Shown here piece by piece: positions 35,969 through 41,718 of a DNA stretch of 41,718 bases (its first letter is position 1; every line of letters starts with the position of its first letter). The stretch comes from Paenibacillus ginsengihumi DSM 21568 (GTDB taxonomy: Bacteria > Bacillota > Bacilli > Paenibacillales > NBRC-103111). The stretch spans positions 1-41,718 of the forward strand of contig NZ_KB905590.1 of NCBI RefSeq assembly GCF_000380965.1, in the 5' to 3' direction. Below the pieces are notes generated by a model. That model did no database searches, was not told the origin of the DNA, and saw only the letters and a program-made list of their open reading frames with translations. The translations under genes and the position numbers were made by a program.

Positions 35969-37565
35969 GTTGAAGAAACTGTTGCCGTTTCAAATCGTCA
36001 AGGGCGCCCACGGCCGTGACCTGTACTTCATTTCCGTCAAAACGGATCAGGATCTCATCAACCAACGTTTCCACGATATGACGTTTATCCTCAAAGGTCA
36101 GTTGATCTCCGCCGCTCTCCACAAACATGCGGATCGTTTGCGTCAGCTCAGCCATTCGGGTCGCGGAAAGCTCTTTCTCCAACAATTCGGTTAGTTGCTT
36201 TTCGTACACGGCGAGCTCTTGTTGCAGCGACTTTAACCCGGCGTTGATGTGCTGCATTTCGCTTAACATCTCTTGCTCGTCGATGACTTCCCGCTTAAAC
36301 ATGACTTTAATTTTTTCTTTTTCCTTTTCTTTTTGCTCGATTTGCCGTTTGATTTGGTCCGCGGCAGACCGCAACTCCTGATGAATTTCTTGCGATCGGC
36401 TGTGTAGCCTTTCGATATAATCATCGGGGTTGGACAGTGTTTCCAAGATTAGCCGCCATACGTAATCATCGAGCATATCGGCGCGCAGCGTTTGGGTTGG
36501 ACACTTTTCGACGCCTTCGCCATACTTTTTGGGAAATTTATTGGGACACCGATAACAGGTGTAACGGATTTTTTCACCCGTTGCTTTATTCATTCGACCG
36601 GTGTAAGTCGTTGCCTGCCACATCCGACCGCAATGTCCGCAACGGATCATTGATTTTAACAAGTAATCATATTTGACATTTCCCGATTTCTTCATGTTTT
36701 TCTCTTTCTGCGCTTGCGCCAATGCAAATAATTGCGGGTCAATAATGGGAGGCACCTCGACCAAGATCCAGTCATTTTCACCGCGGAACTTATAGGTTTT
36801 TTTCGGCGTCCCGTTCTTCGTTTTTTCTCCCCGAATTTTGCGTGTTTCCCGACGATTATAATAAAACTTGCCAATATACACTTCTGACGTTAACACGCGC
36901 CGAATGGAACTGGCGCTCCAATTTCGGCTTTCGCCGCGTTTCGGCACGGCTCCGAGCGAATACAGACGTTCCCCGATCTCCCTAAGCGTATAATTATCGT
37001 AGACATACCAATGATACATTTTGCGAACAAATTCGGCTTCCTCTTCATTGATCACTAACGTATGCTCGTTAAGGTCATATCCGTACGGTGCCACCCTCAT
37101 CGGCATAATTTTTTTCTCTTTCTCCACCGCTTTGAGTCTGCCGCGAACGGTCCGTTTTTTAATTAAGGACAACTCATATTGAGCAATCGAACTCATTAGA
37201 TTGAAAAACAGCTGCCCCTCCGGAGTATTTCGGTACTCCGTATCCACGAAAACCAGTTCGACATCGCTTCTCTCCAGTTCGCGGCAGAGGATTAATTTAT
37301 CGGTCAAATCTCTAGTCAAACGGTCGGGATGAGTAACAATCAATCGATCGATGATTCCTTGCGCGACATCCTGCCTTAATTCATTCAACGCCGGACGGTC
37401 GATATCCTCGCCCGTAAAGCCCTCTTCACGATATACCTTTAGCATTCCTTCTGAAAGCCCCATGTCTCTGGCTTTTCGAAAGCAAATCTCAACTTGCGCA
37501 TCCAGGCTGGTGCCTTCCGACGCTTGCATACCCGTTGAAACCCTGGAGTAGATCGCGGTGTACAT
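35904..37565 (-). CDS. large serine recombinase (SpoIVCA-like)
   Basis: 553 codons. The N-terminal resolvase domain begins [14 protein letters not shown] with the catalytic Ser10 and contains [15 protein letters not shown] Recombinase domain follows ([20 protein letters not shown]), then a zinc ribbon ([11 protein letters not shown]...CPNKF) and a coiled coil rich in Glu/Lys/Gln at about 400-480. It carries out site-specific integration/excision of an element. It ends inside the sigK 3' fragment, so its last ~20 codons lie in sigK sequence and the native end may differ after excision. The position argues that it excises the sigK-intervening element. Confidence 0.9.
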   Translation of the reverse strand: MYTAIYSRVSTGMQASEGTSLDAQVEICFRKARDMGLSEGMLKVYREEGFTGEDIDRPALNELRQDVAQGIIDRLIVTHPDRLTRDLTDKLILCRELERSDVELVFVDTEYRNTPEGQLFFNLMSSIAQYELSLIKKRTVRGRLKAVEKEKKIMPMRVAPYGYDLNEHTLVINEEEAEFVRKMYHWYVYDNYTLREIGERLYSLGAVPKRGESRNWSASSIRRVLTSEVYIGKFYYNRRETRKIRGEKTKNGTPKKTYKFRGENDWILVEVPPIIDPQLFALAQAQKEKNMKKSGNVKYDYLLKSMIRCGHCGRMWQATTYTGRMNKATGEKIRYTCYRCPNKFPKKYGEGVEKCPTQTLRADMLDDYVWRLILETLSNPDDYIERLHSRSQEIHQELRSAADQIKRQIEQKEKEKEKIKVMFKREVIDEQEMLSEMQHINAGLKSLQQELAVYEKQLTELLEKELSATRMAELTQTIRMFVESGGDQLTFEDKRHIVETLVDEILIRFDGNEVQVTAVGALDDLKRQQFLQHENDIGSCSQPQEIRQHRGRP

Positions 37566-37623
37566 GAAATATGCTCCCTTCTAACCCTTGCTTACACAAC
37601 CAAGTATTGACATCCCAAGCAAC

Positions 37624-37650
37624 AAAAAAACCGGCTTATTCAGTCGGTTT
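37624..37650 (-). terminator. terminator between small gene and recombinase
   Basis: AAACCGGCT (37628-37636) and AGTCGGTTT (37642-37650) pair with one mismatch, followed on the minus strand by a T-run of seven. It overlaps the stop codon of the small gene, so the recombinase is transcribed separately. Confidence 0.65.
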
Positions 37651-37782
37651 CAAGATCAATCGTTTTAAGATATAGTCGATTACTGCGCTTTTGGCTTCGT
37701 TGGCGGATAAGGCGCTTGAGGGTTTTGGAACCGCGAAAGGCTGAGGCACATATACGATTTTAATAGTCGGCATTCGCTCCAT
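37636..37782 (-). CDS. small protein of unknown function upstream of the recombinase
   Basis: 48 codons from ATG 37782, preceded by GGTGAGGAG. The sequence starts MERMPTIKIVYVPQPFAVPK and ends in a charged helix (SAVIDYILKRLILKPTE). It is not recognised. Small genes beside SpoIVCA-type recombinases can encode directionality or regulatory factors, but nothing in the sequence proves that here. Confidence 0.5.
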   Translation of the reverse strand: MERMPTIKIVYVPQPFAVPKPSSALSANEAKSAVIDYILKRLILKPTE

Positions 37783-37823
37783 ACTCCTCACCTCAATACA
37801 CCTTATTCCGCCGGACGATTGTC

Positions 37824-38582
37824 CTAGCACAACCGCATTGTATGTTGAATAGATTTGAACTCCGTTTCCTTTATCCGGATAATAGCTGATTCATGTTCAG
37901 CTCCAATGAACATCCAGTGCCAGTACCCTGGTACAACGGATTGATTGATAAATACCGACCATGTGAGGGAAGTAGCTTTCAGTAAGTTCATGAAATGACT
38001 CATTTGGATCATGTCAGGATTATATAAATCCACAATAATGGCTTCTGTTCGCCTCTCTAAACGGAGATAGTAGACCTGTCCATCACTCGATTCCAGAACA
38101 TATCCATTGATTTGTCTATATTCTCCTGCAGCAAACATGAGTCGATCCTTTATTTCCTCGATACTGAAAACGACTTTTCCAGCAAAGTCAAAACTTTTAT
38201 AGTCCCATCGATTTCTGCCTATTTGATTCTTGTATACATAGTCGAAAGGTACTCGAGTTAAAATTGCAAACTTTGCTAACAGTTCATTACTGAACCTTCT
38301 TCCCGCCTTTAATGGATTGGATAGATCAGAAATAGTTGAAGCAGACCTTGAGTATTTGCCAAGCAGCAACAGTCGTAATTCCGCAGAACCCAAGTTAAAC
38401 ACTTGGATTAGAAATCTCCGCCGATTCGGCAAAGATAATTTTCTTAATAGATTTCCAAATCTATCAGGATCAGTGTATGCAATTTCCTTTAGCTGATCCC
38501 AATCTTTACCTAGCCTATTCATTAAAGTCGTTTCTTCAATTTCATTATTCATGAATCTTTGAAGAAGACGGCTTTCTTTCAA
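37824..38582 (-). CDS. hypothetical protein inside the mobile element
   Basis: 252 residues, not recognised. The first third is helical and charged (MNRLGKDWDQLKEIAYTDPD, then LPNRRRFLIQVFNLG). The remainder alternates strands with many aromatic residues (GYVLESSDGQVYYLRLERR, PGYWHWMFIGAEHE). No signal peptide, membrane helix or catalytic motif is visible. Base use is AT-richer than the chromosome to the left, as for the neighbouring recombinases. It is divergent from the tandem recombinases, so it may be their accessory or regulatory gene. Confidence 0.6.
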   Translation of the reverse strand: MKESRLLQRFMNNEIEETTLMNRLGKDWDQLKEIAYTDPDRFGNLLRKLSLPNRRRFLIQVFNLGSAELRLLLLGKYSRSASTISDLSNPLKAGRRFSNELLAKFAILTRVPFDYVYKNQIGRNRWDYKSFDFAGKVVFSIEEIKDRLMFAAGEYRQINGYVLESSDGQVYYLRLERRTEAIIVDLYNPDMIQMSHFMNLLKATSLTWSVFINQSVVPGYWHWMFIGAEHESAIIRIKETEFKSIQHTMRLC

Positions 38583-38638
38583 CTTATGTTTTACTCCCCA
38601 ACATTATAGTCCTGTTCAAGCCGCTCCATCATCGAAAC

Positions 38639-38728
38639 TCCATAAATGGAACAGATTCAGCTTTGCATCGACCGAAAAGAACCTTACCGCTTCTATTTCC
38701 AACAAGTTTATGCTCCATTTGTGGAGCA
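38639..38728. promoter_or_regulatory. inverted repeats in the divergent intergenic region
   Basis: TCCAT-AA-ATGGA (38639-38650) and TGCTCCA-TTTG-TGGAGCA (38711-38728) are perfect dyads sharing CTCCAT. Further GCTCCA copies lie at about 38623 and 38783. This is a likely regulator-binding array or recombination arm sites. No gene is seen in 38583-38859. Confidence 0.45.
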
Positions 38729-38859
38729 AACGGGACAGTGTGAGCAGTAAATGATACTTTACGAATAACATGAAGACCATTGGCTCCACCTCCTTTATCA
38801 ATCACAAAAACTTGGGCTGAGAATGGTCGAGAAAAACTGAATCTGATAGGAGTTGCTTA

Positions 38860-40374
38860 ATGATGGACGAACATACGAAAACTTCGAACAGCTACATCTA
38901 TGGCTTATTCCAATCGGAACATTGGAAGCAATTAGCGAAAACTCTCTCGTCGAATGCTTCAACAAAGAACTCTATTTCGCAAGAATGTTTAACAAAGGAA
39001 GATATCGGAAACCATGATATCAAGAACCTAAGTTGGGAGAAGGTGCTCTCGTTCTTGAATAGCATGTACGCATTCGCTTGGCCTGAACATAATGCCAAGA
39101 CTTGTTCTTCAGGTTCTCCTGGTTTGAATGAATGGATCTTTACAACCCATATCCAAGGCCAAATTTTTGCCCCTGTTCTACTTGATTACTTGGAAAAGAA
39201 AAAAAAGATGAAATCCACCAGCTTCTTTTCCATAACTGAGTACGCACTGGAGCTCATTCATTTTTTCAAAACTCACTTGGAACTTGATGCTCGATTCATT
39301 GGCGACAAAGAACTGGCAAACAAAGATATCCTCATGAAGTTCGCAGAGCAATCTTATCCAAACTTCGTCCAGAGAGATCTAATTTTTACTCTTGATAAAA
39401 AATTACTCTCGCATAAGCTTGAATTTCAGACATCTATGCACAATCGTTCCACGAGAGGGCGGAACCAAGAGATTAATCATCCCGCTATCAACGCGCATAT
39501 AAAAGATTTGCTCCGATCGGGGGTGAAAGCAAAGTCAGTGCATAACAAATACAAGGCCAGTTATGCCATGTTTTTGCACTGGCTGCATTACAATTACGTC
39601 CAGTTCCAGAGCATTTCACCCGATGACATCCCTCTATCCAAAGTTACAGAAGAGCATCTGCTCGAATTTAAACAGTACTTATTACGGTTGGCAACGAAAG
39701 GTGTCTACAGCAAGCACACGGTCAGCGATCGTTTTTACGATATCCGTTCCCTGATGTCAAACCTATACAAATTAGGATGGCTTTCCAGGGATATTACTTT
39801 GGATATTACAGGGATCGCCTATGATAAGTATCTTCATCGGGATTTGCCAAGTGATACAGAACTTCAGCGTTTTTTCCAAACGATTCAACGCTATTCCGAT
39901 GACCCTGTAACAGAACTAACAGCCTTTGGGTTGATGCTCTGTCTTGGTTTGCGAATCCATGAAGTGGCAGGCACCCGGTATAAGGATGTTAATTTGGAGA
40001 ATAAAACCATCTCAATTTTCGGGAAAAATGAGAAGTCTGTGATTCTTCCTCTTCCTGAACCATTACAAGAGTACTTCGCAAACCTCTCTGGAGGGCACTC
40101 TCAGGATAGCTATGTATTTGGAGACAATATCCAAGCTTTCATTCGTGAATTACGCAAACGTTACAAGCTTTATACTTTTGTTTCAGGCTGGAATTACCCG
40201 GGAGGTCCCCATTTACTCCGACATGTATTTATCAGTAGATTGTCGGATCGTGCAGATTGTCCGCCACAATTGTTAATGTATCTTGCGAGACATGACCGAC
40301 CGGAAAACACTGCCCGATACGTTCATCGAAGTACGTCCCAATTACAAAATGCTGTGAACAAAATCAACTACTAA
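38860..40374 (+). CDS. tyrosine recombinase 1 of a tandem pair
   Basis: 504 residues. A long N-terminal region with a SAM-like core-binding domain (about 200-320) is followed by a phage-integrase catalytic domain. Active-site residues are Arg in LCLGLRIHEVAG, His-x-x-Arg in GPHLLRHVF, His in LARHDRPENT and Tyr487 in ARYVH. GGAG lies before the ATG at 38860. The stop is 13 bases before the second recombinase gene, so the two form one operon. Confidence 0.88.
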   Translation: MMDEHTKTSNSYIYGLFQSEHWKQLAKTLSSNASTKNSISQECLTKEDIGNHDIKNLSWEKVLSFLNSMYAFAWPEHNAKTCSSGSPGLNEWIFTTHIQGQIFAPVLLDYLEKKKKMKSTSFFSITEYALELIHFFKTHLELDARFIGDKELANKDILMKFAEQSYPNFVQRDLIFTLDKKLLSHKLEFQTSMHNRSTRGRNQEINHPAINAHIKDLLRSGVKAKSVHNKYKASYAMFLHWLHYNYVQFQSISPDDIPLSKVTEEHLLEFKQYLLRLATKGVYSKHTVSDRFYDIRSLMSNLYKLGWLSRDITLDITGIAYDKYLHRDLPSDTELQRFFQTIQRYSDDPVTELTAFGLMLCLGLRIHEVAGTRYKDVNLENKTISIFGKNEKSVILPLPEPLQEYFANLSGGHSQDSYVFGDNIQAFIRELRKRYKLYTFVSGWNYPGGPHLLRHVFISRLSDRADCPPQLLMYLARHDRPENTARYVHRSTSQLQNAVNKINY

Positions 40375-40387
40375 AGGAGAGATTCCC

Positions 40388-41446
40388 ATGCCGAAAGTAA
40401 TTCACGATACGAAGTTTTCCGAACTCAAAGAACAATTGAACCAGCTTCTAAGCCATTACGGTCCCGAAAAAATGCGGCTTGTGATGGAAACGCTGCCTGT
40501 TCAGTCACACTCAACGGTGGAGTTCACAACAGTGACGCGAGATGTTTCATTTCTTGAGGCGGTTGATGCTTTTTTTGAAAGCTGTAAATTTATTGGATTT
40601 AGTCAGACGACCCAAACTACATATCGCTCGGAGATGAAGCTGTTTCAGCAATATGTGAAGGAGCATTTAGGTGATAATCCTCAATTTAAAGATGTGACTA
40701 ACGGCGAATTCTTATCCGATTACATTCATCTGCAATCGGATATAAATACGAAAGCAAAGAAATCCTCATTTCTTCGCACCTTTATTAAGAACACCTATAA
40801 AAAATTCTATGGCCATCAAGATTTAGGGGATTTAAAAACCATTCTTCGAGTTCGATGGTCAAACGACGAAGCTCCAAAAGCCTTTACCAAAGTTCAGATT
40901 GCTGAAATCTTGCGAATCGCCCAGTCCCGTAACCACGACAGTCTATACACGGCAATCATCTGGACTTTCCTCGGAAGCGGAATTCGAATTAACGAGCTCT
41001 GTCACTTGAAGATCGGAGACATCGATCCGGAAACCCAAACCATCAAAGTAATACCCAAGGGTGCTGAGAATACCAAAAAAGCTCGAAAGATCAATCAACT
41101 TGCACTCATGATGGTCACAGATTTCATTGAGAAGAAGTACAGTCAAGCTCGTGAAGTGATGTCCGATACCGATTATCAGCAGCTTTATATATTCTCTTGC
41201 ACCGGAGGAAATAAACCTATCACTTCCAGAGCCATCCAGCAATTTATGAAAAGCATCATCAGAGAGGCTCGATCAATAAAAGATGAAGACAAAGATCGAT
41301 TAGGCCCCCACTCATTTCGGCATTCTTTTGCAATTCATGGCCTTGAAGCAGGAATCGACATCTACACCCTGTCCAAGCTTCTCGGTCATGAGTCAATCGA
41401 TAGTACGATGAAGTACTTGCGGATGTCACAGCCGGGTTATAATTGA
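40388..41446 (+). CDS. tyrosine recombinase 2, 3' end cut by an IS
   Basis: 352 residues. An N-terminal core-binding domain (SFLEAVDAFFESCKFIGFSQ) leads into the catalytic domain: Arg in SGIRINELCHL, Lys in KVIPKGAENTKKA, His-x-x-Arg in GPHSFRHSF, His in LLGHESID and Tyr343 in MKYLRMSQ. All catalytic residues remain. The stop codon TGA (41444-41446) is supplied by the first bases of the IS21-type element, so the native C-terminal tail is missing. AAGGAGAG precedes the ATG. Confidence 0.88.
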   Translation: MPKVIHDTKFSELKEQLNQLLSHYGPEKMRLVMETLPVQSHSTVEFTTVTRDVSFLEAVDAFFESCKFIGFSQTTQTTYRSEMKLFQQYVKEHLGDNPQFKDVTNGEFLSDYIHLQSDINTKAKKSSFLRTFIKNTYKKFYGHQDLGDLKTILRVRWSNDEAPKAFTKVQIAEILRIAQSRNHDSLYTAIIWTFLGSGIRINELCHLKIGDIDPETQTIKVIPKGAENTKKARKINQLALMMVTDFIEKKYSQAREVMSDTDYQQLYIFSCTGGNKPITSRAIQQFMKSIIREARSIKDEDKDRLGPHSFRHSFAIHGLEAGIDIYTLSKLLGHESIDSTMKYLRMSQPGYN

Positions 41447-41718
41447 CCCACCGGCGCCGGAATGAAAATGACCCACCTTCAGCGAATCTCTCTCTCAGAG
41501 ATTTCCGACCAAGGAACCTGAGAGAGGAGAATATCAAGTGCTGAAAGGCGGGACTGTCTTGAGATTACACGAAATGAAAGCGGATGGGAAGAGTCTTCGT
41601 CAAATTGCCAAAGAAACCGGCCACTCCCGAAACACCGTGCGAAAATATGTACGGGACGGTCATATTCCGGAGGCGAAGGAGCGTGCAAAACGGGGATCGA
41701 AACTCGATCCGTACAAGG
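41444..41718 (+). mobile_element. IS21-family element, left end (partial)
   Basis: It starts with TGACCCACC (41444-41452), repeated 25 bases later (41469-41477). Such repeated terminal motifs are typical for IS21-type ends. An IstA-like gene follows. The right end is outside the window. Confidence 0.75.
41538..41718 (+). CDS. istA: IS21-family transposase IstA, N-terminal part
   Basis: It starts at GTG 41538 after GAGGAG and runs off the window with 60 codons. The visible part holds the N-terminal helix-turn-helix (LHEMKADGKSLRQIAKETGH, then SRNTVRKYVRDG) that binds IS ends in IstA proteins. The DDE catalytic domain and the IstB helper would follow. Confidence 0.8.
   Translation, partial: MLKGGTVLRLHEMKADGKSLRQIAKETGHSRNTVRKYVRDGHIPEAKERAKRGSKLDPYK

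Larger units (their letters stand above)
35959..41718. mobile_element. one end of a skin-like sigK-intervening element (continues beyond window)
   Basis: The element begins at or near the sigK fragment's upstream edge. An AATGA lies there on the minus strand (35959-35963), the same five bases I recall as the core of the B. subtilis skin junction. It carries the serine recombinase, a small gene, an unknown gene, two tyrosine recombinases and an IS21-type insertion within the window. The other end, with the sigK 5' part, is not in view. Confidence 0.65.

Overview
The window looks like chromosome from a spore-forming, moderately GC-rich member of the Paenibacillaceae or a close Bacillota relative. 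The evidence is strong Shine-Dalgarno sequences, frequent TTG starts, clean sigma-A type promoters, Lpl/Ytc-type sugar transporters, many AraC/ArsR/LysR-controlled catabolic genes, and a piece of the sporulation sigma factor gene sigK. No rRNA, tRNA or CRISPR was seen.

Layout. (1) 1-6.6 kb: sugar and sulfate-ester genes. A GH2 glycosidase broken by one extra base lies divergent to an ArsR-type regulator, and an AraC regulator lies divergent to a sulfatase. (2) 6.6-9.2 kb: a graveyard holding a decayed methyltransferase, a decayed FAD/NAD(P) oxidoreductase, an intact mtnN-luxS pair and a metK reduced to its two ends. (3) 9.2-10.1 kb: an aldo/keto reductase. (4) 10.3-24.0 kb, minus strand: an eleven-gene operon with tight or overlapping junctions. 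In transcription order it encodes a CaiB-type CoA-transferase, an HMG-CoA lyase, a CocE-type hydrolase, a thiolase, both subunits of a 3-oxoacid CoA-transferase, a complete Dpp-type ABC importer (binding protein, two permeases, fused double ATPase) and a second CocE-type hydrolase, which is frameshifted. A LysR regulator is divergent from it. (5) 25.0-29.2 kb: a truncated amine oxidase, a GH2 beta-galactosidase-like enzyme and its divergent AraC regulator. (6) 29.4-35.3 kb, minus strand: a sugar-type ABC importer (binding protein plus two permeases, no ATPase) between two Fe(II)/2-oxoglutarate TauD/AtsK-type dioxygenases. The two transcription units start with related attenuator-like leaders. 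(7) 35.4 kb to the end: the 3' part of sigK, a large serine recombinase and further mobile genes. This reads as one end of a skin-like sigK-intervening element, itself carrying two tandem tyrosine recombinases, the second cut by an IS21-family element that runs off the window.

The main hypothesis is that the eleven-gene operon takes up and degrades 3-hydroxy-3-methylglutarate (HMG) conjugates: import, ester hydrolysis, CoA activation, lyase cleavage to acetoacetate and acetyl-CoA, then CoA transfer and thiolysis. Other points of note are the twin attenuator leaders, two intergenic elements of 185-188 bp with unrelated repeat cores but the same 51/62/51 (52/62/52) spacing and a central hairpin, and the interrupted sigK.
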